A stretch of DNA of 41,174 nucleotides. It comes from Perlabentimonas gracilis. Lineage in GTDB: Bacteria; Bacteroidota; Bacteroidia; Bacteroidales; Tenuifilaceae. Shown piece by piece: positions 34,263 to 41,174 of the stretch. How positions within the stretch are numbered: position 1 is the stretch's first letter; each line of letters opens with the position of its first letter. The DNA is taken from positions 1-41,174 of the forward strand of contig NZ_JAANIG010000037.1 in NCBI RefSeq assembly GCF_011174675.1. The letters are read 5' to 3'. Made by a program: the position numbers and the translations under genes. A model generated the notes under the pieces. That model made no database searches and was not told where the DNA came from. It was given only the letters and a program-made list of their open reading frames with translations.

Positions 34263-35534
34263 ATGAAAAGATTATTAGGTTTATCACTAGTTGCTGGAAT
34301 CTTGTTTGTAAGCTGCCAGAAAGATGAGATTTTAACTCCAACTGCCGAGGACAACTCGTTGTACGAAACGCAAACCTCATTTGAGGGGCTAAGCCATGGC
34401 GATGTTATTCCCAATAGCTACATTGTAGTTTTCAAGGAAACACCCGACTTGAAAAATGTTGAGAGTAAGTACGAGACCATGAAAAGTTCCTACGAAAGAG
34501 ACTTTGCCAAGAATGACAACTTTTTGCAGGAGCTGCACATGAAGAAAATGGACTCGTTTAGGGTTGAGTACGAGAGAACCCTCACCGACCTAAACATTCC
34601 TGAAGAATCCATTGAGAATGTTTACACCGGTTCAGTATTTGGTATCTCGGCCAAGCTAAGCGATAAAGATGTTAGGATGCTTGAGAAGGATGCTAGGGTT
34701 GATTATATTGAACCCAATCGCTACATCGAGCTAAGCTATAGGCTAGAGGAAGATACCGAGGGGCTCGACGGAGCAAAAGCCCAAACAATTCCTTGGGGTA
34801 TCTCACGTGTTGGCGCAGCTGTTTACACAGGTAGCCGAGTGGCATGGGTTGTTGACACTGGTATTCAGTACAATCACCCCGACCTAAACGTTTACACTTC
34901 GGCCTGTAGATCATTTGTTTCGGGCGAATCGTACAACGATGGCAATGGGCATGGTACCCATGTGGCCGGAACCATTGCCGCCATTCATAACACCTATGGT
35001 GTTGTGGGCGTAGCGGCAGGTGCCAGAGTTGTTGCCGTTAAGGTGCTCTCCAATCAGGGCGGCGGTAGCTATGCAGGCATCATATCTGGTATTGACTATG
35101 TTAGGAGTGTTGCAAGCTCGGGCGATGTGGCCAACTTTAGCCTTGGCGGACCAGCCTCTACAGCTCTTGATAATGCAGTGATAAACCTTTCAAATAGGGG
35201 TGTGTGGTGTGTTATTGCAGCTGGAAACGATTATCGAAATGCAAATAATTACTCCCCAGCTCGGGTTAACGGAACCTATATCTATACTGTTTCGTCGCAT
35301 GATAGCAACAACCGTTTTTCAACCTTCTCTAACTGGGCAAATCCTCCAATCGACTGGTGTGCACCGGGTACAAGTATCTACTCTACATGGATTGGTAGCT
35401 CATACCGAACCATAAGCGGCACATCTATGGCTGCTCCTCATGTGGCGGGCATACGCTTAATGGGTGCACCAAGAGTACGCGGATATGTAACCAACGATCC
35501 CGACGGTAACCCAGATAGAATGGCACAAAGGTAA
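34263..35534 (+). CDS. Subtilisin-like serine protease lipoprotein with I9-type propeptide
   Basis: A 423-residue exported subtilase. Its signal peptide ends in a lipobox, LFVSC (Cys18). Residues about 50-155 resemble an I9 inhibitor-type propeptide (NSYIVVFKETPDL, GISAKLSDKDVRMLEKDARVDYIEPNR). The S8 domain follows with D198 (VVDTGIQ), H230 (NGHGTHVAGT), oxyanion N322 (IAAGND) and S388 (GTSMAAPHVAG), all canonical. It ends with YVTNDPDGNPDRMAQR, typical of Bacteroidetes members. It probably sits on the cell surface or outer membrane after autocatalytic maturation. It is monocistronic and has its own terminator. Confidence 0.92.
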   Translation: MKRLLGLSLVAGILFVSCQKDEILTPTAEDNSLYETQTSFEGLSHGDVIPNSYIVVFKETPDLKNVESKYETMKSSYERDFAKNDNFLQELHMKKMDSFRVEYERTLTDLNIPEESIENVYTGSVFGISAKLSDKDVRMLEKDARVDYIEPNRYIELSYRLEEDTEGLDGAKAQTIPWGISRVGAAVYTGSRVAWVVDTGIQYNHPDLNVYTSACRSFVSGESYNDGNGHGTHVAGTIAAIHNTYGVVGVAAGARVVAVKVLSNQGGGSYAGIISGIDYVRSVASSGDVANFSLGGPASTALDNAVINLSNRGVWCVIAAGNDYRNANNYSPARVNGTYIYTVSSHDSNNRFSTFSNWANPPIDWCAPGTSIYSTWIGSSYRTISGTSMAAPHVAGIRLMGAPRVRGYVTNDPDGNPDRMAQR

Positions 35535-35561
35535 CGCTTGTAATCTCTAGCTTGATAGGTT

Positions 35562-35599
35562 AGGGTCAGGTTTATTGATACGCCTGACCCTGCTTTTTT
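35562..35599 (+). terminator. Intrinsic terminator after the subtilisin gene
   Basis: AGGGTCAGG and CCTGACCCT form a perfect 9-bp stem with a twelve-base loop, followed by GCTTTTTT. It is 28 bp after the stop codon. Confidence 0.9.
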
Positions 35600-35711
35600 A
35601 TGATTTTTCTGCACATCACTTCGCCATTTAGGTAGAAGTCAAGGTAGTTTTATATCTTTACTCTACTATAGTCAGTTAGTTACCTTAACGCAACAGTATA
35701 AATTACAGTTT

Positions 35712-36584
35712 ATGATTGCTTGTCCCCTTCGATTTAAAAGGCCACTAGTATTGGCTTGCTTTTTAATTATTTACGTAGCATTCTCCAGCTATGCATCATT
35801 TCCTGCCTCTACCGAGATAGATAAGCAAAGAATAAACGAGGTGCTCAAGCAGGCATACGAGCTTGATCAAAAGTATCGAAGAATAATTGACAGCCTTATG
35901 AAGGCCGAAATTTATAACGAAGAGCTAGCCGTTGCTGCATATGAGATGAAGGAGCAGGATAAGCGAAACATTGAGCTAGTACTGCCCATTATCGACAGCA
36001 TTATTCACTATCGGATAGACGATTTGGATACATTGTCGTACAAGGCATGCTACCTTGTAATTCAGCACGCAGATGTCGATATTCACAATAAGTATGTCGA
36101 TTTTGTTCACCATCTAGCACAAAAAGGTTATATCCCTAGCCTTAATTACGCCTGGTTTGTTGATAGGCTGCTAGTGGGGCAAGGCAAAGTTCAGAAATAT
36201 GGAGTTCAGGCCTATAGATACATAAACAATGTAACCCTGCTCTATCCAGTTGGTATAGATTATCTTGAATCGTGGAACGAGCTTGGTCTCGAATTCGACC
36301 CAAAAATTTGGGACAACTGCAAGTACTCTCCAGCACTCGTATCGCCCAATGAGTTTGCCCTGTTGGGTTTTATTCTCCACAATTCAGAAGGGGCCGAAGG
36401 CATTAAGGTGCAAGTAAATGAATCTATTCACACATTAACAACAAGTACAGGCTATTTTTGCTTAGTTTTTAATAAGGTGTTAATCCCCGATAGTATTCAG
36501 ATAGTAACTAGCTCCGCTACGGTAGACTATAAGCTTGATATTGCAGAGGATGCCGATTTTATTGTTGTAACCTATGATTTGTAA
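35712..36584 (+). CDS. Exported DUF6624-like protein with C-terminal beta-sandwich
   Basis: A 290-residue protein with an N-terminal signal segment (residues about 10-30, LVLACFLIIYVAFSSYASF). The middle part matches the DUF6624 pattern as I know it: YKACYLVIQHADVD, HNKYVDFVHHLAQKG, LNYAWFVDRLLVGQGKVQKYGVQ. Residues about 215-290 look like a carboxypeptidase-regulatory-type beta-sandwich (ALLGFILHNSEGAEGIKVQV ... TSTGYFCLVF). Biochemical role unknown. No lipobox is evident, so it may be periplasmic or N-terminally anchored. The gene stands alone, 87 bp before the next gene, which it may be co-transcribed with. Confidence 0.65.
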   Translation: MIACPLRFKRPLVLACFLIIYVAFSSYASFPASTEIDKQRINEVLKQAYELDQKYRRIIDSLMKAEIYNEELAVAAYEMKEQDKRNIELVLPIIDSIIHYRIDDLDTLSYKACYLVIQHADVDIHNKYVDFVHHLAQKGYIPSLNYAWFVDRLLVGQGKVQKYGVQAYRYINNVTLLYPVGIDYLESWNELGLEFDPKIWDNCKYSPALVSPNEFALLGFILHNSEGAEGIKVQVNESIHTLTTSTGYFCLVFNKVLIPDSIQIVTSSATVDYKLDIAEDADFIVVTYDL

Positions 36585-36671
36585 GGTTAGAGTTTGAAAT
36601 CTCTGTTTACCTAATCTTAGCGGGGAAATTTCTAACTAAGATATTTTACAGTATCAAAATATTAATATCCA

Positions 36672-38465
36672 ATGAAAAGATCAATTCTGTTTATTCTCTT
36701 ACTGGCATTTGCAATAGGGGAAGTTTATGCACAAGGAAGTGCCTTTGATTTGCGATTTTACCCTACTCGGATCTATGATTACTTTGCACATGATGCAGCC
36801 AATTGTATTATTACCGATGGAACCAATGTTGATGGTTTGGCTAGGATGTTGGGTCCAAGTACGTTAATACTTGACGAAAGTGAGTATAACGCGTTTTGCC
36901 TCGCCAGTTACAATATAATTTGTGTAGGAAATGCCAAAACCAATGCATTCATTAGTACCCTAGTACTACCTTATAGCTTTGATGGTGATATGTTATGCAT
37001 TGGTGATACAACAATTAGCACCAAGGGGGCTAATTTTATGGCTGTAACCTCAAATCCTTTTAACAGGGCAAATTGTTTGCTACACATCGATACCATTGCC
37101 GAAGGCTATAATAACCAGTTTTTTGGGAAATCCCAATTTGTAGTTTACCGAAAGAATGAAGTGGTATATAGTGATAAGTATTATCGCTATTTAACGAAAA
37201 TGGATGCCTCCCCCAACGAGCATATGCACGAATCTGGCTTTTACCCGAATACTCAGCTAAGCAGATTCCCCAATTTAGACGGGAGTCTTTTTCCAGTCGA
37301 CACCAATGTTTTTAAACCAATTGATACTAGGAGTAACTATGATGAGCTGATTAGTGATATGGTCAACAAAAAGGTAGTTCTGATGGGAGAGAATCATTAC
37401 TTCAAAGAGATTACAGATATTGTAAAAAGAATTCTATTTGCACTTAATGAGGATGCATATTTTCCCTACCTGGTTGTTGAAACCCCTTTTTCTTACACCT
37501 ATGACATCAACACCTACCTCTCAATTGCAGACGATAAAACGGCCACTGCTTTTTTCAGCGAACGGTTGAATAGTATTGTAACAACTGTTGAGGATTCTAC
37601 TTTTTATAATGACATCAGGGTATGGAATAGAAACAATCCCAATAAAGAGCTAAATGTACTCTGTTCTGATATTGAGCATAATTCTGATGTTACCATTTCA
37701 GATATCCTCATTCCAAAGCTTAATAACGCTGGTTTTGCATACTGTCCTGATTCCCTTAAGTCTGCAACCTATCTTCGTAAGCTTTTACCCGAAATCAAAA
37801 GCCTTCACAGCATTGACGAAACCATTTATCCAATTGTTGAAAATTTACTTCAGTCATTGCTGGCCTATAGCGCATTAAATGAGGGGTTTCATAAATTCAA
37901 TCAGATAAGAAGTAGGGCAATAATTAGAAAGTTTGAAGACCCTCATTATTTTAGTGATATAGTAAGGGATAATAAGCTCATAATTTATGGAGGGAGTGAG
38001 CACACAGGAACAGGGAATAAGAATGCGATAAAGCGTGATGCTGAAGGTTATTACTTTCAGTATATTAACTCCAACACCAAGGGCCTTACCTATTCGCTAC
38101 GTTTGGTTGCCTATAGCTATACGGTGAACCCCCTATTGCTGGACAAAGAGCATTTTAAGCATAGAGCAGGTAATTATCTCAAGATGCTAACAAATTATCG
38201 AGAGGCAGTTGCCAGCAAAAGTATTGATACGAATGATCCAGTTTTCATTTTCAACGGGTTTGATAGCTTTACGAAAGGACTACTCGAGATATCAACTTCT
38301 ATGAACGGGCCATTCTTTTTCTCCACAGCAGATATCCCTAGGTTTGAGCGAAACAATTACATATCCTTTCTTGATCGGATGCATTCAACTCGAAGTAAGA
38401 ATCATTTTTTATTGTACGATGGGGTAGTAGTTATTCCAATTTCTAAGTTGGTAACTTCGAGATAG
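36672..38465 (+). CDS. Secreted EreA/ChaN/TraB-superfamily-like protein
   Basis: A 597-residue exported protein. Residues 1-20 are a signal peptide (LLLAFAIGEVYA, cleavage before Q21). Residues about 30-170 are a separate alpha/beta domain (NCIITDGTNVDGLARMLG, YNIICVGNAKTNAF). From about 222 the sequence has the Tiki/EreA/ChaN/TraB signature: KKVVLMGENHYFKE (E240, H242), LVVETPFSY (E270) and, near the end of the domain, LIIYGGSEHTGTGN with a second glutamate/histidine pair. Members are metal-dependent hydrolases or haem-binding proteins; which one applies is not visible. The combination with the N-terminal domain is unfamiliar to me. Confidence 0.6.
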   Translation: MKRSILFILLLAFAIGEVYAQGSAFDLRFYPTRIYDYFAHDAANCIITDGTNVDGLARMLGPSTLILDESEYNAFCLASYNIICVGNAKTNAFISTLVLPYSFDGDMLCIGDTTISTKGANFMAVTSNPFNRANCLLHIDTIAEGYNNQFFGKSQFVVYRKNEVVYSDKYYRYLTKMDASPNEHMHESGFYPNTQLSRFPNLDGSLFPVDTNVFKPIDTRSNYDELISDMVNKKVVLMGENHYFKEITDIVKRILFALNEDAYFPYLVVETPFSYTYDINTYLSIADDKTATAFFSERLNSIVTTVEDSTFYNDIRVWNRNNPNKELNVLCSDIEHNSDVTISDILIPKLNNAGFAYCPDSLKSATYLRKLLPEIKSLHSIDETIYPIVENLLQSLLAYSALNEGFHKFNQIRSRAIIRKFEDPHYFSDIVRDNKLIIYGGSEHTGTGNKNAIKRDAEGYYFQYINSNTKGLTYSLRLVAYSYTVNPLLLDKEHFKHRAGNYLKMLTNYREAVASKSIDTNDPVFIFNGFDSFTKGLLEISTSMNGPFFFSTADIPRFERNNYISFLDRMHSTRSKNHFLLYDGVVVIPISKLVTSR

Positions 38466-38636
38466 ATAGGGTTATGTTTTTTTTAATACTTGTTATAGGC
38501 AGTTCTTTCATCTTATTATATCAAAGCATATCTCCGTTCGCCCCAAACTGCCGGCAAAAAACTCAAATGCAAACCACATTAAACCAGTTCGTTAAACAGC
38601 AGGCTTAATTTTTCTCCAAAAAAACTTCTAAAATCA

Positions 38637-38691
38637 TTGTCACAAATCCGGTATTTGCGACACATATAGTAGAGGGGCTTATTGCCTCTAC
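38637..38691 (+). promoter_or_regulatory. Conserved leader of HTH gene 2
   Basis: TTGTCACAAA (38637-38646), CACATATAGT (38661-38670) and a hairpin GTAGAGG (38669-38675) with CCTCTAC (38685-38691). Spacing and sequence match the leader at 33401-33459, and the AT-rich stretch ahead (AAAAAAACTTCTAAAA) is also shared. Confidence 0.65.
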
Positions 38692-38733
38692 ACAGTTTCA
38701 CCCTATTTGTTAACCAGTAACCAACAAATCGCA

Positions 38734-39033
38734 ATGATTTTAAAAGTAAAGGATCAGCTCGAAACGCTTCACCAGCAAATTGAAAACGCCAGCACTGGAA
38801 CACCCGCCCAGTTAGCCCAGCGCTTGGGCGTAACCGCCCGCACGGTTCGCAACTACATCAGTCAACTTGTCAAACTTGGGGCGCCTGTCGAATATTCCCG
38901 CTCCAGCCAAACATACTACTACAAGCACCCAGTTGCGCTTAGGTTTACCTTTGAGCCCTTGAATACAAGCGCTCAGGAGACAAACGGGGGGGGTAAAAGC
39001 CTTTCTGTTAGCAGGATAGGGGGAGGTGTGTGA
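38734..39033 (+). CDS. Small single-domain HTH protein 2
   Basis: A 99-residue paralogue of the HTH protein at 33486. The winged-helix-type domain spans about residues 8-60 (NASTGTPAQLAQRLGVTARTVRNYISQL), followed by a strand pair (SSQTYYYKHPVALRFTFEP) and an extra glycine/serine-rich tail of about 25 residues. The start at 38734 (MILKVKDQLE) is preferred because the longer frame would begin inside the conserved leader region. It lies upstream of the Gly-Gly leader peptide gene and could regulate it, but about 240 bp separate them and no binding site is proven. Confidence 0.7.
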   Translation: MILKVKDQLETLHQQIENASTGTPAQLAQRLGVTARTVRNYISQLVKLGAPVEYSRSSQTYYYKHPVALRFTFEPLNTSAQETNGGGKSLSVSRIGGGV

Positions 39034-39155
39034 TAATCTCAATTCTAAATCCCTTTTTTTACATCTCAGACCGCTAAGCGTAACGACTTAACATTTAGCT
39101 AGATATTAATACTTATATGTAATTTGTGTTGTAAAACATATGTTGTGATGCTACA

Positions 39156-39172
39156 CGGAAATGTCATTTCCG
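39156..39172 (+). promoter_or_regulatory. Perfect inverted repeat upstream of the RiPP precursor
   Basis: CGGAAATG-t-CATTTCCG, two 8-bp arms around one base, 104 bp before the precursor start. GGTATACC and GGTATGCC follow directly at about 39179-39195. The symmetry suggests a dimeric regulator site. A TATAAAATG at 39233 may be the -7 region. Confidence 0.45.
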
Positions 39173-39275
39173 CGAAGGGGTATACCTTTGGTATGCCAAA
39201 ACATCCTGAATGGGCCCAAAGGGAGGGTTTTGTATAAAATGCTATTTTTTCAATAACTCTAAACAAATTCTAACT

Positions 39276-39500
39276 ATGAAAAAGCTAAAGCTAAACCAGC
39301 TAAGTAAAGCCGAGCTGGAGAATCGAGAAATGAGCGCCATTAAAGGCGGTAATTGCTGTGGTTGTGGATGCCATTACGAAGGACAGCCAGGAGGCTCTTC
39401 AACAACAAGTAATCGGGATGCAAACTACAAATATGGTTACGACTCAGTTGGAGGAAATATTGATTGCAGATGTGGTGACGTACAGACTGCCACAGCGTAG
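39276..39500 (+). CDS. Gly-Gly leader RiPP precursor peptide (Bacteroidales type, TIGR04149-like)
   Basis: A 74-residue precursor. The leader MKKLKLNQLSKAELENREMS ends at the double glycine KGG (G24-G25), the cleavage site of C39 peptidase/ABC exporters. The core NCCGCGCHYEGQPGGSSTT... contains a CCGCGC cluster (C27, C28, C30, C32), serine/threonine and glycine runs, and a second CRC pair (C64, C66). Leader wording and CGCxYxGxxGGSST layout fit the Bacteroidales Gly-Gly family modified by radical SAM enzymes. The start at 39276 is chosen because it gives the standard MKKLKLN leader. A strong terminator follows. No modifying enzyme or exporter is complete in the window. Confidence 0.85.
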   Translation: MKKLKLNQLSKAELENREMSAIKGGNCCGCGCHYEGQPGGSSTTSNRDANYKYGYDSVGGNIDCRCGDVQTATA

Positions 39501-39519
39501 TTGTAAGTTAGTAACGAAG

Positions 39520-39550
39520 GCAAGTAGGGCTTTACCTACTTGCTTTTTTT
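39520..39550 (+). terminator. Terminator between RiPP precursor and propeller gene
   Basis: GCAAGTAGG-gcttta-CCTACTTGC is a perfect 9-bp stem followed by seven Ts, ending just 3 bp before the next start codon. It probably limits read-through so that the precursor is made in excess over the downstream proteins. Confidence 0.9.
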
Positions 39551-39553
39551 AAG

Positions 39554-40834
39554 ATGAAAACCCTAGCTATGACAAAACAATATTTTTACTGCTACAAGCC
39601 ATTGTACCTATTGGCTCTTATCTTGCTCTTTTCATGTAGCAATGTATCCAATAGCAACAATGAATTTAGCATAACATTCCCATATACGCTAAACATAAAA
39701 GAAGTGCTCGATGGCAGCAGCCCTGGCCAACCGCCAACCCTTAGCCAGATAGCCGACAGCATTGAGTACGTTAAGCTGGGGTTGGTAGATGGAAAACCGC
39801 TTGGACAGATATTTAACGTAAGGGTAACCAGCAACAATATCTTTCTTACCACTGTAAATGAGCCTGCGCTAATGTTTAGCCGTAATGGAGAGTTTATCAC
39901 TCGGTTGGGTAAATTGGGCCGAGGTCCTGCTGAGTACGTTTCAGCTCTCGATGTAGTGCCAATAGAGAGCAAGGGGGTAGTTGCTGTAAAGGCTTATCCG
40001 TTAGGCGACTTTCCAGTGTATAACTATTCGGGTCAGATGGTAAAGCGGTTATCTCGAGTTGAAGGAAGTCGAAATATTGAAGTGCTTAACGGGACCAAAG
40101 TGTATAGCGAGGATATGGGTTTCTTTACAACTAAAGATGGGTATATGATACTATCTAGAGACCTCAATGGAGATACCGTATTTTTTAGCAAAAGTCATCA
40201 CGATGATTTTCTCAATACCGATAGTTGGAAGAGACTACAGTACTATATTATCACTAGGATAACACCCTATAATACTGATACGGTTCTGGTGTTAGAGAAC
40301 GCGGTGGATACCATATTCTCCTTCAATGGCAAGGAGCTTATCCCACGGTATATACTCGATATCGGTAAGTACAACGGGAGCTACGCCGATAGGCTCACCC
40401 AGCCCACCAAGGCGATTGCCGAGGCCTCCACCCAGTACATCTTCTTTTTCGAGACCCAAGCCCACCTATTTGTGCAAATGCTGGTGCGCAATAAGCCCTG
40501 GCTAGTATGGCTCGATAAGCAAACGGGGCTAACTCAGGGGAAGCAGTACCCCGTAGAGTTCTGGCCCAAAAGCACCAATGGCATAGCCCGAAGCGACAAG
40601 ACCTTTCTGTCCAACGACTACGATGGTGGCCCCGACTTCTATCCCCGAGCCACCATGAGCAATCGGCTAGGGGTATCGTGGTACTACGCCCATGAGCTCA
40701 TGGAATTAGAAAGCCCTAGCAGCAGGGAGGCAACCAACAGCGATGCCCAGCGCCGTTTGGCGAGCATGGTTGAAAACCTTACCATGGAGGACAACCCGGT
40801 GATTATGATTGTACATTACAAGGGAGGAGAGTAG
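39554..40834 (+). CDS. Six-bladed beta-propeller lipoprotein
   Basis: A 426-residue lipoprotein. The lipobox is LLFSC after a hydrophobic segment (PLYLLALILLF). A second in-frame ATG at 39569 gives an equally good signal peptide. The mature part matches the Bacteroidales six-bladed beta-propeller family: LSQIADSIEYVKLG, EPALMFSRNGEFITRLGKLGRGPAEY, FPVYNYSGQMVKRL, DTVLVLENAVDTIFSFNGKELIPRYILD. These lipoproteins are often encoded beside Gly-Gly leader peptides and their radical SAM enzymes, as here. Their role in the pathway is not known; surface binding or product handling is possible. It overlaps no gene and is followed 2 bp later by the maturase fragment. Confidence 0.85.
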   Translation: MKTLAMTKQYFYCYKPLYLLALILLFSCSNVSNSNNEFSITFPYTLNIKEVLDGSSPGQPPTLSQIADSIEYVKLGLVDGKPLGQIFNVRVTSNNIFLTTVNEPALMFSRNGEFITRLGKLGRGPAEYVSALDVVPIESKGVVAVKAYPLGDFPVYNYSGQMVKRLSRVEGSRNIEVLNGTKVYSEDMGFFTTKDGYMILSRDLNGDTVFFSKSHHDDFLNTDSWKRLQYYIITRITPYNTDTVLVLENAVDTIFSFNGKELIPRYILDIGKYNGSYADRLTQPTKAIAEASTQYIFFFETQAHLFVQMLVRNKPWLVWLDKQTGLTQGKQYPVEFWPKSTNGIARSDKTFLSNDYDGGPDFYPRATMSNRLGVSWYYAHELMELESPSSREATNSDAQRRLASMVENLTMEDNPVIMIVHYKGGE

Positions 40835-40836
40835 CG

Positions 40837-41082
40837 ATGGAAGCAACGCATATAGTTAGTGCCGAGAGTGGCAACTCCTATATAATGGATGCCCGGCTCA
40901 AGGAGATTATGTATTGTCCCCCTGGGCTAAAAGCGGCTTGCCATATTGGCGAAGAGACGAATGAAAACACCAAGGTTTACGACCACGATGCGGAGGTATA
41001 CTATCGGGGGAAGTATCGTTTTCTAAAAGAGCATGGTTTTTTTTCACATCCAAAAACTGATATTGTAACCCAAATTCACTAG
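40837..41082 (+). pseudogene. N-terminal (recognition-domain-like) fragment of a radical SAM peptide maturase
   Basis: An 81-residue frame starting 2 bp after the propeller gene. Its sequence (ESGNSYIMDARLKEIMYCPPG, then EVYYRGKYRFLKEHGFF) resembles the N-terminal precursor-recognition part of the radical SAM maturases that accompany Gly-Gly Bacteroidales peptides, which normally continue into an LANTxQITFEVTDxCNLxCxYC-type catalytic domain. Here a stop at 41080-41082 ends the frame before that domain, and the remaining 92 bases of the window do not continue it in any frame that I can see. Either a truncated gene or a stand-alone recognition protein with the enzyme beyond the window. Confidence 0.5.
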
Positions 41083-41174
41083 TGGGCACTAAATATAAAT
41101 AATAGTTCTTTGAAAATCTTTGTTCATCGCACTTATCTGTTTTTTTAATAGCGTGACGATTTGAATTGGAAATC
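41083..41174 (+). other. Terminal AT-rich segment
   Basis: No gene or motif was recognised. TAGTTCTTTGAAAATCTTTG contains TTTG-type boxes that could be promoter parts for a gene beyond the window. Confidence 0.3.

Noticed and set aside
34130-34327. 65-codon frame overlapping the start of the subtilisin lipoprotein
   Set aside because: It overlaps the well-supported signal peptide of the protease in another frame and lacks any feature of its own.

Overview
The window is from a member of the Bacteroidota, most likely Bacteroidales-like. The evidence is a type IX secretion (T9SS) type B cargo followed by a PorP/SprF protein, a T9SS type A sorted protein, TAnnTTTG promoter boxes with no clear Shine-Dalgarno sequences, FISUMP and six-bladed-propeller lipoproteins, and a Gly-Gly leader peptide of the Bacteroidales RiPP type. 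No rRNA or tRNA gene was recognised.

Layout. (1) 1-4.2 kb is a scarred accessory region: the end of an IS3-family element that has beheaded a TlpA-like thioredoxin gene, a UPF0175/PIN toxin-antitoxin pair between two near-identical 100-bp palindromic repeats, a seven-bladed propeller lipoprotein, and another palindromic repeat. (2) 4.2-13 kb is the most unusual part. Five promoters share a 19-bp element (RTMMCTCYTTTNGGGTATT) placed 28-29 nt upstream of a TAnnTTTG-type box. They drive a membrane protein gene, a membrane/coiled-coil gene, a three-gene operon of signal-less beta-rich proteins (two possibly TULIP-like), an operon of a leaderless subtilisin-like protease with an outer-membrane barrel protein, a zinc-ribbon protein and a small membrane protein, and finally a predicted structured RNA of about 125 nt. 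I read this as a candidate co-regulated, undescribed system. (3) 13-18.5 kb holds a FISUMP lipoprotein, a T9SS type A fibronectin-like protein, a DUF4269-GNAT fusion between palindromic repeats, and a frameshifted amj (lipid II flippase) pseudogene. (4) 18.5-32.4 kb is a 4286-residue T9SS type B surface protein with about 14 Calx-beta-like and 17 cadherin/VCBS-like modules, followed by its PorP/SprF partner. (5) 32.4-41.2 kb carries a membrane protein behind an octamer repeat, two paralogous single-domain HTH genes sharing a conserved leader, a group II intron-like RNA fragment, a subtilisin lipoprotein, a DUF6624-like protein, an EreA/TraB-like secreted protein, and a Gly-Gly leader RiPP precursor with a propeller lipoprotein and what looks like a truncated maturase N-terminus.

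The palindromic repeats tend to lie just after genes, and several flank AT-rich accessory genes (toxin-antitoxin, acetyltransferase). This resembles gene-cassette insertion, but no integrase is in the window. Functional names rest on motif and family recognition by eye; no database search was possible.
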